Below, one piece after another: positions 8,824 through 19,085 of a stretch of 63,453 bases of DNA (positions are counted from its first letter, which is position 1; every line of letters begins with the position of its first letter). The stretch lies in NCBI GenBank assembly GCA_015057715.1, contig SVDS01000013.1:1-63453 (forward strand), given 5' to 3'. The position numbers and the translations under genes were made by a program. The notes under the pieces are model-generated. The model did no database searches. It was not told the DNA's origin and was given only the letters and a program-made list of their open reading frames with translations. Origin of the DNA: Paenibacillaceae bacterium. GTDB taxonomy: Bacteria > Bacillota > Clostridia > Lachnospirales > Lachnospiraceae.

Positions 8824-8999
8824 ATCCTCCTACTCATCATTTGCATTCTGGAAATAAATTGTATTTTTTGTAAAATATTTACAGCATTTAATTAATCAAT
8901 ATTATATAACAATATGTAGATATTTGTCAATTGAGACAGAAAAAGGGAGAATGTTTATTTAATTTGTAACTGAAAATAAAAAAATATGTATTTTTCAAC

Positions 9000-10175
9000 C
9001 TACCTGGCATAGGAATCTTCCATAATTTCATAATTATTTTTTATTAACGATCCGCTCAAATCAGCATTCAGTTGATACATATCATTGAATTTTTCAATAG
9101 CAGCCTTTTTTTGTTCCATCAGAGAATGGGCATAGACATTTAAGGTAATGGATACACTGGAATGTCCAAGAAGCTCGCTGATCGTCTTAATATCCACTCC
9201 CAGTTCCAGTGCCCGTGTGGCAAAGGTATGGCGGATGGCATGGAATTTTCGGTCCTTAACGTGAGCTTCCTTTAAAAGCCGCTTATAAAGCTTCTGAAAA
9301 CACCTGGGGTCAAAAGGTACGCTTGTCTCTGTAAATATATAATTATCCTGATTTCTGCTCTTATATGTAGTCAGTACTGGCATATTAAGTAAAAACTGGG
9401 GAAGAGGAATCTTTCTCATGGATTTACGGCTTTTTGGTGCTCCCACAAAAAGCGCGGTCTTGTGTTCCTCCTCTTCAAAATGGCGGATTCGGGATACGGT
9501 TCTGCTAATGGATAAAGTTCCTGTTTCCATATCAATATCCCCCCATTTTAATGCGCATAGTTCTCCAAGACGGATACCGGTATAAAAACAAAGAAGAATC
9601 CCTATGGCTCTCCTGTCATTGTAATGAAAAGCTAACTGTTCAATCTGGCGCTGCTCTTTCATGGAGAAAACCTCAACTTCTTTATCATCCGGTTTTGGAT
9701 ATTTAATTAAATCCATAACCGCAAAGCAATCAGCAGAACCTTTTAATATCTCCTTGACTGCAATCTTAAAAATAGTAAGATTCTTCTTTTTAGATGAATC
9801 TGCCAGTTCCTCATTTTCATACATTTCCTTCACAAACCGTGCGACAGATCCCGTGGTAATACGCTGATCTTTCTCTTTTTCAAAAAATGGAATCACATAC
9901 TTATTTATGCAGCGATAATAGCTTTCAAAGGTTGAAGGCTTTACTCTTATAGAAACATCAATGAGCCATTCCTCAAAAAGCGCCGCCCCTCCCTTTATCT
10001 CATCAGATCTTTTTTCTTTGGCAGACACCTGGTTTTCTTTAAAATTTTTCATCTTTTCCTTAACGCCTTTATAGCTTTTGGAATAAAAATACTGATATTT
10101 CCCCGTTTGTTTTAATGTTCTTCCTTCCCATCTCCCATCTTTCCGTTTATAAATATTTTCTCCTCTTCTTGGCAT
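9000..10175 (-). CDS. Tyrosine site-specific integrase, Tn916/phage type
   Basis: This 391-aa recombinase has an N-terminal arm-type DNA-binding segment (residues 1-60, GRWEGRTLKQTGKYQYFYSK), a SAM-like core-binding domain (about 70-165) and a catalytic domain. The catalytic residues are visible: Arg in TGIRLGELCALKW, the HxxR box HAIRHTFATRA, His in LLGHSS and the nucleophile Tyr in LNVYAHSL. AAAGGAG precedes the ATG. It has no excisionase, relaxase or phage genes near it, and flanking genes are chromosomal, so it appears to be a relic of an element whose cargo is gone or lies elsewhere. Confidence 0.9.
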   Translation of the reverse strand: MPRRGENIYKRKDGRWEGRTLKQTGKYQYFYSKSYKGVKEKMKNFKENQVSAKEKRSDEIKGGAALFEEWLIDVSIRVKPSTFESYYRCINKYVIPFFEKEKDQRITTGSVARFVKEMYENEELADSSKKKNLTIFKIAVKEILKGSADCFAVMDLIKYPKPDDKEVEVFSMKEQRQIEQLAFHYNDRRAIGILLCFYTGIRLGELCALKWGDIDMETGTLSISRTVSRIRHFEEEEHKTALFVGAPKSRKSMRKIPLPQFLLNMPVLTTYKSRNQDNYIFTETSVPFDPRCFQKLYKRLLKEAHVKDRKFHAIRHTFATRALELGVDIKTISELLGHSSVSITLNVYAHSLMEQKKAAIEKFNDMYQLNADLSGSLIKNNYEIMEDSYAR

Positions 10176-10278
10176 GGTAAAAACTCCTTTGCTTATAATA
10201 TTTTATTATATGACGGTTTAATCTCTGGAAAATAATCCAAATATTTCCAGATTTTAAAAAGGGCCTTTTTAATTAACC

Positions 10279-10312
10279 AAAAAATGACGATCCAGCATAG
10301 CTCTGGGTCGCC
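10279..10312 (-). terminator. Terminator of the ArsR-like/MFS operon
   Basis: On the minus strand an approximately 10-base stem (GGCGACCCAG with CTGGATCGTC, one G-T pair, 7-base loop) is followed by ATTTTTT. The rest of 10176-10407 shows no convincing gene. Confidence 0.65.
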
Positions 10313-10407
10313 ATTTCTGATTCCGGTACCTTTTCTGGCATGAGAACCTGGTTATTCCGGAAATCCGCAAAAACAGCTTCTTTTCAATGCCTGTACCTTT
10401 ATTTATA

Positions 10408-11634
10408 TCAGGAGTTTTCAAATGATTCAATATCATATAAATTTATTTTCTTTTTTTGAGCCATTAAAAGCAAAGTAATTAAAAAGGTATATCCGATTAA
10501 AACTCCACCAGAGGTAAGCCAGAGACCTGTTACGTCGATGCGGCCCACCGTCAGGCTGCTGTAAACAGAACCGAGCATGGATCCTGTCTGTAAGAGAAAT
10601 GATCCCACCGACAAAACACTGGCTCTCAAAGGACCTGGCGTATACTGGTTGATTAAAGTATTTTCAGCCACACTGCCGGTTCCAAGTAGCATGTAAATAC
10701 CTCCATATAAAACAACAAATATCCAAGCCGATTGAAAAAGAGCCAGAATCAGTAAAGCGCTTCCACCTAAAACACGACTGATACTGTAGATTCTCCACTG
10801 TCTTCCAGGATATTTTAAGAGCAGCCTGCGGCAGAGTGAATTTCCTGCGGCTGCCAGAAAAAATCCCACAAAGGATAGTACTCCCAACATCCAGGTTCCC
10901 TGTGATGAATCAGAAAGTTTCAGATAAACCGGCTGCCAGTATGTCTCAATGGGAGTAATAAAAAATCCGGTGAAAATCATGCCAGCTAAAATAAATGGAA
11001 AATCCCTCCTTGAGAATACAGTAACAAATCCTTCCTTTAAATGGCTGACAAGGTTGGGGCGTTGTATTTCACTGCCAAATAACCGTTCTTCCTTTATTCC
11101 AAAGATACAAAGACCCATGGTTACCGCGGTTAATATAATGCGAAGCAGAATGTTGGCATTATAGGAATCTCCCAAACTGGAAAGAAAACCTCCAAGAATA
11201 CACCCCAGTGCCAGACCTGTCTGTTCCATGATAGCAAGACGGGAGGTCACATCAGGCAGACATTCCTCTCCTCTTTCGGCCAATGCCTGATCTACAATTA
11301 AGGCATCCAGGCTTCCGGAAGAAAAAGCCCTGCTGATTCCATTGAGAACGAGGCAGCAAAATAACCAGACCAGACTCTGTGAGAAAAAGAGCAGACCAAC
11401 CGATAAAAGCTGGGAGACTCCGGATATGAGAAAAACAGTTTTTCTCCCATACAAATCTGCACAGATTCCGCTGGGCAACTCAAAGCATAACACCGCAGCG
11501 GAATAACTGGCAATTAACAAAGGAAGGGTTTTAAGATCTGCTCCCTTTTTCAGAAGGATTAAAGTAAGCACTGGCAGAAGAATTCCCAGGGAAGCATAGT
11601 TTAAAAAAATTATCAGCTGTTTTATCCTACTCAT
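10408..11634 (-). CDS. Major facilitator superfamily transporter
   Basis: About 408 residues form twelve predicted membrane helices, with a loop-2 type motif (GICADLYGRKTVFLIS, after the second helix) typical of drug/proton antiporters. Many relatives are exporters. I take the ATG at 11634 as start: it overlaps the stop of the upstream regulator by 8 bases, the usual sign of translational coupling, and upstream in-frame codons would extend deep into that gene. Export of a compound sensed by the neighbouring ArsR-type protein is inferred; the substrate is unknown. Confidence 0.85.
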   Translation of the reverse strand: MSRIKQLIIFLNYASLGILLPVLTLILLKKGADLKTLPLLIASYSAAVLCFELPSGICADLYGRKTVFLISGVSQLLSVGLLFFSQSLVWLFCCLVLNGISRAFSSGSLDALIVDQALAERGEECLPDVTSRLAIMEQTGLALGCILGGFLSSLGDSYNANILLRIILTAVTMGLCIFGIKEERLFGSEIQRPNLVSHLKEGFVTVFSRRDFPFILAGMIFTGFFITPIETYWQPVYLKLSDSSQGTWMLGVLSFVGFFLAAAGNSLCRRLLLKYPGRQWRIYSISRVLGGSALLILALFQSAWIFVVLYGGIYMLLGTGSVAENTLINQYTPGPLRASVLSVGSFLLQTGSMLGSVYSSLTVGRIDVTGLWLTSGGVLIGYTFLITLLLMAQKKKINLYDIESFENS

Positions 11635-12202
11635 ACAGATTTTCCTCTGCATTATAAAGAATAAATGCATATTCCCACGGAGACTTCTCTTCAGAAGGGG
11701 TCGCATGGGCATCCAGAAACTCCCTGATAAGCTTCAATAATTCATCCCCTTCTAAAGGTGTCAGGTGGACCACTCCGGTCATAATATCTCCCAAATTCCA
11801 CCTTGATTCCAAATCCTCATTATTATACTGCTCTATAAATTTTTTCTTCTGTGTTAAAAAACCTTCATAGGTTCTTGCAATCTGCTCCTGAACCAGAACC
11901 TCTTTCTGGAGCTGAGTATCGTCGGGGTGGTCCAGGCCGATCCGGACATTGACATAAGTCGGACAATAATATCTGGCAGTGATTCCATTAATATTCTCTG
12001 TATGATCCAGCGCAATGACCCCAAGTGACTCCAGTTTTTTAATATGATGCTGAACACTGGAGGGGGAGATGTCCAACTTCTGTGAAAGCTGCTTTGGTGT
12101 CATGGGCAGTTTGGAACGCTCCAGTAACCGGAGAAGATTCTGCCTCACCGGGTTCATATAAATTTCCAGTTCCTTTTTGGTAGATAGTTTGATATGATCC
12201 AT
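11627..12202 (-). CDS. ArsR-type winged-helix regulator
   Basis: This 191-aa protein has a clear winged helix near the N terminus (MNPVRQNLLRLLERS, then TPKQLSQKLDISPSSVQHHI), followed by a longer C-terminal part than in small ArsR proteins. No clustered Cys metal site is seen, so metal sensing is unlikely. I chose ATG 12202 because AAGGAG is correctly placed; an upstream ATG at 12238 falls inside the operator-like repeats. It probably represses its own operon including the MFS gene. Confidence 0.82.
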   Translation of the reverse strand: MDHIKLSTKKELEIYMNPVRQNLLRLLERSKLPMTPKQLSQKLDISPSSVQHHIKKLESLGVIALDHTENINGITARYYCPTYVNVRIGLDHPDDTQLQKEVLVQEQIARTYEGFLTQKKKFIEQYNNEDLESRWNLGDIMTGVVHLTPLEGDELLKLIREFLDAHATPSEEKSPWEYAFILYNAEENLYE

Positions 12203-12227
12203 TTTCTTTCTCCTTGTTTCTCTCAAC

Positions 12228-12263
12228 GTTACACACATTGTAACATTTCACATTATGTAATGT
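12228..12263 (-). promoter_or_regulatory. Two inverted repeats upstream of the ArsR-like gene
   Basis: GTTACA-N5-TGTAAC (12228-12244) and ACATTA-N2-TAATGT (12250-12263) lie side by side just upstream of the regulator start. They are good candidates for its own operator. Binding is inferred from position and symmetry only. Confidence 0.55.
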
Positions 12264-12294
12264 CAAGTCAAAAAATAGGGGACAGACCGAGCAG

Positions 12295-13440
12295 TCACTC
12301 TGCGATCTTCATCCCCTTTTCATATACTCTTACGGAGTTACGGAATTTTTTGGCATCATATAAGGCATAATCAGATAGAACAAAAAGCCTGGATGCATTC
12401 AGCGGACTGGAATATGCGGACAATCCAAAACTGGCGGTAATGCGGATTTCTTTTTCTTCCTCAATCCTGATCTCTTCAGTCAGCCGTCTGATTTCCTCAC
12501 ACACCAGAACAGCTTCTTCCATTGATATATTGTGAAACAAAAGGCAGAATTCATCTCCGCCGTAACGATATGGTGTATAAGCACAGGAATGTTCCATCAA
12601 TACCCTGGCAAACTCTATTAAACATCTGTCACCCATAAAGTGTCCGAACCGGTCATTGATGCTTTTAAAATGATCAATATCAACAACAGCCAGTATATGG
12701 TCCTCACAGGGCTTTTCAATCTCCATAAGAGCCATTGCTTCATCTAGCGCCTTACGGTTAAAAATCCCTGTCAGTTCGTCTACCTGAATGCTCTGCTTTA
12801 ACAGGTGTCTCTCCAGGTCGGTTCTGATGCTGGCATCGTTTTTCTTTTGTTCGAACCGGATTACTACCATACTTGCAGCAGAAAAAATAACCAGTATTAC
12901 CATGGAAACAAGAAAATTTCCCATGCTTAAGCCGCTGTCAAAAATTCCAACTTTATCGGAATCCCATTTGATGAATATTTCAGAAAATGAGGCTGCTATA
13001 ATGCAGAACATGGCTGTAATTCCCGTCAGTCTCTGATCCGCATAAATAATCGTCATCATGATTGCCCCCGGAAAAATATAATAGGTGGCAGTAAAACCAC
13101 TGTGAACGGTAAATAGCACAAATGAAATCAGAACCAGCATCAGGGATACACTATATATTTTCTGTTTCTGAGAAAATACTCCTGATTTCATAATCAGAGT
13201 TTCTGCCAGAATACAGATCAGATTAAGCCCGGAAGGAATTATAATATATTTTAGCACATAGCGGTGTGTGCTGGTATGAATCAGACCGGTTCGGGCAAAG
13301 ACCACGCTCATCAGGCATTCTATAACCAGTGTGAAAATAACAATACTTACCGTCGTCTTATAATGCAGATTCAGCCAGTCGAAAACTATGGTCTGATATT
13401 GTTTCTCTATCTCTATATTGCGGATATCATCAGGTATCAT
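12295..13440 (-). CDS. Membrane-bound diguanylate cyclase (GGDEF)
   Basis: About 381 residues. The N-terminal 195 residues contain roughly six membrane helices. A GGDEF domain follows, with the intact active-site motif RYGGDEF (near residue 285) and the upstream DIDHFKSINDRFGH metal/nucleotide segment. It should make cyclic di-GMP. No RxxD inhibitory site is obvious before the motif. I prefer ATG 13440 over GTG 13452 because the GGGAGG site overlaps the latter. It is a monocistronic gene. Confidence 0.88.
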   Translation of the reverse strand: MIPDDIRNIEIEKQYQTIVFDWLNLHYKTTVSIVIFTLVIECLMSVVFARTGLIHTSTHRYVLKYIIIPSGLNLICILAETLIMKSGVFSQKQKIYSVSLMLVLISFVLFTVHSGFTATYYIFPGAIMMTIIYADQRLTGITAMFCIIAASFSEIFIKWDSDKVGIFDSGLSMGNFLVSMVILVIFSAASMVVIRFEQKKNDASIRTDLERHLLKQSIQVDELTGIFNRKALDEAMALMEIEKPCEDHILAVVDIDHFKSINDRFGHFMGDRCLIEFARVLMEHSCAYTPYRYGGDEFCLLFHNISMEEAVLVCEEIRRLTEEIRIEEEKEIRITASFGLSAYSSPLNASRLFVLSDYALYDAKKFRNSVRVYEKGMKIAE

Positions 13441-13567
13441 GATGGAATCCACCTCCCGTCCATATCAAACTTTACCGGATTGCCAAATCACCTGCTTATT
13501 CTAGAATATTCTTAAGTTTTTATGTCGTGAACAATTGAAAGAAACAAAAATCAGTATAGCATAACAA

Positions 13568-13614
13568 TAAAAAAAACGCACTTCATTTATACCGGATTAC
13601 GATATAAATGAAGT
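13568..13614 (-). terminator. Terminator of the PTS/AEC operon
   Basis: Twelve-base perfect arms (13580-13591 and 13603-13614) are followed by a run of T on the minus strand. This marks the end of a six-gene operon starting with the IIC gene. Confidence 0.8.
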
Positions 13615-13632
13615 ACGGTTTTCATACTCTTC

Positions 13633-13839
13633 TTATTGGGCCTGAACGGAAAAATAAATAGCTGCCAGTTCCTTTTCCCCCTTCAGTTTCTTCTTTAATA
13701 CCTCTGCTTTTTTCCCATCCTCTCCCTCTGGATTGTTAAAAAAAAGCTTCATTCCTGATTTCTTTATAAAAACAAGTCCTTCATCCTCTGCATACTTCTG
13801 AAACGTCTCCTGTTTCAACGGTGCGTTGACTATAATCAT
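13633..13839 (-). CDS. Small conserved-looking protein, function unknown
   Basis: This 68-aa, Lys- and Glu-rich soluble protein (MIIVNAPLKQETFQKYAEDE at the start) has a good AGGGGA ribosome site and is the last gene before the operon terminator. It has no signal peptide, membrane helix, Cys or recognisable motif. I do not recognise the family. Its position 14 bases after the AEC carrier gene suggests it is co-expressed with the PTS and carrier. Confidence 0.65.
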   Translation of the reverse strand: MIIVNAPLKQETFQKYAEDEGLVFIKKSGMKLFFNNPEGEDGKKAEVLKKKLKGEKELAAIYFSVQAQ

Positions 13840-13853
13840 TTCTATCCCCTTTA

Positions 13854-14780
13854 TTATAAAATTCCGCTGGCTGCCGCCATTATAGCAGGTATGGTAATTA
13901 AGGACAGCGCTGTTGTTATGGTTAAAAGATTTGACGCGTACTGACTGTTTCTTTTATATTGAAGAGCAAACATGGTACCCATGGCTCCGCTTGGACAGGC
14001 TGCCGCAGTTAAAATCGTAATGGATATGCTTCTGTCCGCTCCTGCTGCCATTAAAAGGAGCAGTGTCAGACCTGGAACTATTATCAGCTTTGACAGGCTG
14101 ACTATGTAGGTTCTTTTATTTTTTAATCCCCCCAGGAAATCACTTTGAGCCAGATTAATACCGGAAATCATCATAGCTGCCGGTGTATTCATACCACCGA
14201 TTAATCCAACGGGTTCCCTGATTATTTCAGGTAGCTTAATACCTGTTAAAAACAGGAATACTCCCAGAATAATAGCTGCATTAGAAGGGTTTATCAGGCT
14301 TCTTACCGTCTTTTTCACGCTTTCTGATTTTCCGCTCATTAACATGATTCCATGAGACCAGACAAATAGATTAAATACAGTCAGATAAGCAGTCATATAA
14401 AATACGCCTTCTCCGCCCAGTATTCCATCGATTAGAGGAATTCCGATAAAACCGCAATTGGAATAAACAATGGACATTCGTTCCACAGCCATATCCGTGC
14501 CTGTGTTCTTTGAAACTGTAATCTTAGAGACTGCAATGGCGATCACAAAGCTTGCGAAAGACAAGATGGCAGTAACTGCAAGACCATACAGACGCTCTTT
14601 GTCAAAATCAATCTGATAGGATAAAAGAATCACACAGGGAGAAATAATATTTAGCAGGATGCGGGTCAGCCTGCTGCCTGTCTCCTCATCAGCAATTCCC
14701 GCTTTATAAGCGCCTGCACCGATTAGCAGAATGATAAACATTTCTATTATTTTTGTTGCTGTAATGTAAGCCAGATCCAT
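13854..14780 (-). CDS. AEC-family (auxin efflux carrier-like) transporter
   Basis: This 308-aa membrane protein has about ten hydrophobic helices in the two-halved pattern of the Mem_trans/AEC family, including the conserved NCGFIGIPL segment and a C-terminal PSGAMGTMFALQY stretch. Family members export or exchange organic acids such as malate or lactate. AGAGGAG precedes the ATG. It sits after the IIB gene, so it might export a product of sugar fermentation or take up a companion metabolite (inferred). Confidence 0.85.
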   Translation of the reverse strand: MDLAYITATKIIEMFIILLIGAGAYKAGIADEETGSRLTRILLNIISPCVILLSYQIDFDKERLYGLAVTAILSFASFVIAIAVSKITVSKNTGTDMAVERMSIVYSNCGFIGIPLIDGILGGEGVFYMTAYLTVFNLFVWSHGIMLMSGKSESVKKTVRSLINPSNAAIILGVFLFLTGIKLPEIIREPVGLIGGMNTPAAMMISGINLAQSDFLGGLKNKRTYIVSLSKLIIVPGLTLLLLMAAGADRSISITILTAAACPSGAMGTMFALQYKRNSQYASNLLTITTALSLITIPAIMAAASGIL

Positions 14781-14832
14781 GTTTCTCCTCTGTCAGCTGC
14801 CTGTTACTGCATAAGTCTCCCTTATGTCTGAA

Positions 14833-15135
14833 CTAATCTCCAAGTGCCTTTTTTACCTGGGCAATCACTTTGGCTCCGTTCATGGTTCCATAAGCCTGCA
14901 TATCGATACATTCAACGATCTTTCCAGGGCATTCTTTTTCCACTTTTGCTTTCCCAAAACGGACCTGAGGTCCTAAGAGAATAATATCCGCATCCGGCCC
15001 TTTTTCTCTTGCGCTTGCCAGCGCATAGGCGTTAATCTGACATTCGTAATTTTCTTTTGCAGCTGCTTCTTTCATTTTATTTACTAAAAGGCTTGTTGAC
15101 ATGCCTGCGGCACAGAACAATACAATATTTCTCAT
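14833..15135 (-). CDS. PTS lactose/cellobiose-type IIB component
   Basis: This 100-aa cytoplasmic phosphocarrier has the phosphorylated Cys at position 8 in FCAAGMSTSLL, the P-loop signature of the lactose/cellobiose IIB family. It accepts phosphate from IIA and passes it to the sugar carried by IIC. The whole protein is at the normal family length. It lies between IIA and the AEC gene. Confidence 0.92.
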   Translation of the reverse strand: MRNIVLFCAAGMSTSLLVNKMKEAAAKENYECQINAYALASAREKGPDADIILLGPQVRFGKAKVEKECPGKIVECIDMQAYGTMNGAKVIAQVKKALGD

Positions 15136-15167
15136 ATTTGTAACTTCCCTTCTTGGAATATTTTAAC

Positions 15168-15467
15168 TTATTTTCTTAAAATATCAATCATTTCTTTACT
15201 TAAATCCATGACCGTCATGGCATTCATCAAATGATCCTGGGCATGAACCATTAAAAGCCCCACCTCCACCTTATTACCGTTTAATTCGTTCTGGATCATC
15301 TCTGTCTGTATCTCGTGAGCTTCCTTCAGTATGGTGTCTGCCTCTTCCATGAGTTCATCTGCTTTCTTAAAGTTACCCACTTTGGCCGCACGCAGGGCTT
15401 CAATTGCTGTACTTCTGGCATTCCCTCCGTTTACTACTAGTTTCATAACAATCATTTCAATATCCAT
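15168..15467 (-). CDS. PTS lactose/cellobiose-type IIA component
   Basis: This 99-aa helical protein has the active-site segment LLMVHAQDHLM, with His75 the likely phosphorylated residue. I use ATG 15467, preceded by GGAGAGAGAGG; the longer reading frame upstream overlaps the small membrane protein and is not conserved-looking. It is the usual partner of the IIB and IIC encoded in the same operon. Confidence 0.9.
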   Translation of the reverse strand: MDIEMIVMKLVVNGGNARSTAIEALRAAKVGNFKKADELMEEADTILKEAHEIQTEMIQNELNGNKVEVGLLMVHAQDHLMNAMTVMDLSKEMIDILRK

Positions 15468-15487
15468 CTCTTTGCTGCCTCTCTCTC

Positions 15488-15694
15488 CTAACCAGTAATG
15501 ATGAGTTTCACAAATGTAACCAGGGTACAGATGACAATCATGGTCCATACCCATTTTTCCGGTCTGCGAAATTCAGACGAAGGACTTAAAACACGGTAAA
15601 GTCCGTAGGGCGGACAAAAGACAATCCACAGATAAGTAAATATCCTTGATTTTGTAAATACATCCGTGACCAGAAGCTCCTGCTTTTCCTTCAT
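15488..15694 (-). CDS. Small two-helix membrane protein inside the PTS operon
   Basis: This 68-aa protein has two hydrophobic segments (about residues 17-35 and 48-66) separated by a polar, Pro-containing loop (SPSSEFRRPEKW). The ATG at 15694 has a strong AGGAGGA site. It lies between IIC and IIA with short gaps, so it is certainly co-transcribed. I do not recognise the family. Possible roles are an accessory subunit of the permease or a regulator of it (speculative). Confidence 0.7.
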   Translation of the reverse strand: MKEKQELLVTDVFTKSRIFTYLWIVFCPPYGLYRVLSPSSEFRRPEKWVWTMIVICTLVTFVKLIITG

Positions 15695-15753
15695 GTTAAG
15701 ATCTCCTCCTCTTTTTGTCAAACTCATAATCACCTCATTTATGTTTCATGCTG

Positions 15754-17064
15754 TTATTCTTCTGTTAAAACCTGCTGTTTGTTTGAAACCAGGACAAATG
15801 GGATATAAATAACAAACGCCAGGAGGATACAGACAATCTGTGTTACTGCTGCCCCTATATTTCCGCCGGAGCAAAGAAACGCCATAAGTCCCGGAGGTGT
15901 GGTCCACGGTGCATTTACCACCATTCTTCCGCAGAAACCAATTTTTGTCATGGCATAGGCAAAGGTAGCTGACACTGCCGGTGAAATCATAAATGGAATG
16001 GCAAGTACCGGATTCATTACAATCGGAAGTCCGAAGGTCAGCGGTTCATTGATGTTAAACAGAGCACAGGGAAGTGCCAGTTTTGCAATTGCTTTATAAT
16101 CTTCACGCTTGGAAAACAGCATAATGGCGATAATCAGTCCTCCCGTAATTCCAGCTCCGGTAACTGTTGAAAAACAGGACATGAAGGGAGTACTGATAAT
16201 ATTGGGGATTGCTGTTCCTGCTGCATATGCAGCCTCATTTTCTGCAAAGGCAGCAAGAAGAATGGGCTCGTATACCGCCTTTGTCACCTGAGTTCCGTGA
16301 ATACCAAAGGTCCATAAAACAGTGGTGATGAAAATCAGTGTAATGTATCCAGGAAAGCTGGTTAAGATATTGGACAATGGCTTCTGGATAAATGCTGTTA
16401 TTGCATTAAACAATGTCATTCCAGTCGCCATTTCAAATATCATTCCCACTGCGGAAATAATAACTACAGTAATCAAAGATGGAAACAGAATTGTAAAGGA
16501 TCTGGCTACATTTGATGGTACGCCGTCAGGCATATGGATTTCCAGTTTTCCGCTCTTCACCAGCCGGCAGTAAATTTCGGTAGCAGCTATGGAAGCAAAC
16601 ATACCTACAAATAATCCCTGGGCATTGGTATAGATTCTGGAAAGAACATTGGTAACCACCACTTCAGTTCCATCCGCTGCCTTTCCGCTTGCTGTAAAGG
16701 CACAGAGTGAGATATAGGCTCCCAGTGCCACAACCGGAAGTGCTTTATCGGTAATTCCGTAGTGTTCCCCCAGTTCCATTGCTATTAAGATTACACAGCC
16801 GATTGCTATAAAGTTCATGGTTCCGTAGTTGGCTGCTGTAAACATGGGATTTAATTTCCCCAGAAAGCTTAAACCCGGAATGTTTGCAAGACTGAAAAAT
16901 CCTGGTGTTGTGTTGCAGATAACATTGGAAAACAGTGTACAGAATGAGCCGATAATAATTATTGGCAGAAGGCTCATAAATGCATTCTTAATAGCTGCCA
17001 GATGTCTTTGTGTCTGCATCGCCCCTGCTGCAGACAGCATTCCGTTCATTAATTTGTCTTTCAT
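15754..17064 (-). CDS. PTS lactose/cellobiose-type IIC permease
   Basis: This 436-aa membrane permease of the CelB/LacE family has about ten hydrophobic helices. Family features include the conserved NINEPLTFGLPIVMNP segment near the C terminus. ATG 17064 follows GGAGG at the right distance; upstream in-frame codons lie in the promoter region. It imports and phosphorylates a beta-glucoside together with IIA and IIB. The divergent 6-phospho-beta-glucosidase supports cellobiose or an aryl-beta-glucoside as substrate (inferred). Confidence 0.92.
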   Translation of the reverse strand: MKDKLMNGMLSAAGAMQTQRHLAAIKNAFMSLLPIIIIGSFCTLFSNVICNTTPGFFSLANIPGLSFLGKLNPMFTAANYGTMNFIAIGCVILIAMELGEHYGITDKALPVVALGAYISLCAFTASGKAADGTEVVVTNVLSRIYTNAQGLFVGMFASIAATEIYCRLVKSGKLEIHMPDGVPSNVARSFTILFPSLITVVIISAVGMIFEMATGMTLFNAITAFIQKPLSNILTSFPGYITLIFITTVLWTFGIHGTQVTKAVYEPILLAAFAENEAAYAAGTAIPNIISTPFMSCFSTVTGAGITGGLIIAIMLFSKREDYKAIAKLALPCALFNINEPLTFGLPIVMNPVLAIPFMISPAVSATFAYAMTKIGFCGRMVVNAPWTTPPGLMAFLCSGGNIGAAVTQIVCILLAFVIYIPFVLVSNKQQVLTEE

Positions 17065-17225
17065 CTTTTCCTCCATCTCCACCGTATAAACGGTATTTGC
17101 ATTAAAACGTTTCGCATTTCCCCAAATTTTGTGCAATTCCCCCGTTTTACCATTTTTTTATCAGGTTTTCTTATGCGTATTGACATGTTATCATACTTGT
17201 TTTTTAAACTCCATGTTCAGTTTTT

Positions 17226-17240
17226 CCAATTTCATAATGG
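17226..17240. promoter_or_regulatory. Possible activator site for the PTS operon
   Basis: CCAATTTCATAATGG is an imperfect palindrome resembling the perfect 15-base palindrome at 21352-21366. It lies just upstream of a weak minus-strand promoter (TGAACA, 18 bases, TATGAT). A weak -35 next to such a site fits control by the PRD activator encoded at 19278-21185. Confidence 0.35.
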
Positions 17241-17298
17241 CATTTTCTTCTTCTCACAAAGGGAAACAGACACCACTACCAATTTGGAAAAAGTGTTC

Positions 17299-17328
17299 TT
17301 GGATATTGATTTTCAGCTCTGGTATAAT
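17299..17328 (+). promoter_or_regulatory. Promoter of the GH1 gene
   Basis: TTGGAT (17299-17304) and TATAAT (17323-17328) are 18 bases apart. A CCAATTTGG element (17279-17287) sits just upstream of the -35. Confidence 0.65.
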
Positions 17329-17338
17329 GATTGCATGA

Positions 17339-18853
<1,515 letters not shown>

Positions 18854-18949
18854 AAAGAAATATAGGTGCATAAGTACTACAATTTACAGAAAAGTATTAA
18901 GAAATATATTTTAACGTGTAAAATTACTTGGTATATATCAAACTATCTA

Positions 18950-18978
18950 TTGCAAGCAAACATAAGTTATGCTATATT
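18950..18978 (+). promoter_or_regulatory. Promoter of the antitoxin RNA
   Basis: TTGCAA (18950-18955) and TATATT (18973-18978) have the ideal 17-base spacing. No start codon or ribosome site follows, which suits a non-coding transcript. Confidence 0.65.
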
Positions 18979-18984
18979 AAAACT

Positions 18985-19085
18985 ATAAAAAGAGTAACCG
19001 CCACACAAGGTGGAAGCTCCCGTTGTAAGCAAATGTCCTAACGGACACCGCCTACCCTGGTTGCGTCAGGGTAGGCTATTTTTTT
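18985..19085 (+). ncRNA. Putative antisense RNA antitoxin
   Basis: A transcript of about 100 bases is expected, from the promoter at 18950-18978 to the terminator at 19050-19085. It would contain small hairpins (for example GTCC/GGAC at about 19026-19045) and no convincing reading frame. Its 3' end overlaps the stop codon of the convergent toxin gene, and the rest would pair with the toxin mRNA 3' region. This is the arrangement of TxpA/RatA and BsrG/SR4. Expression is inferred from sequence signals only. Confidence 0.6.
19050..19085 (+). terminator. Terminator of the antitoxin RNA
   Basis: A 10-base perfect stem (GCCTACCCTG with CAGGGTAGGC, 7-base loop) is followed by TATTTTTTT. The T-run contains the complement of the toxin stop codon. 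Confidence 0.85.

Noticed and set aside
10279-10350. Short minus-strand frame of about 22 codons in the gap next to the integrase
   Set aside because: It overlaps the operon terminator and has no ribosome site, so it is unlikely to be a gene.
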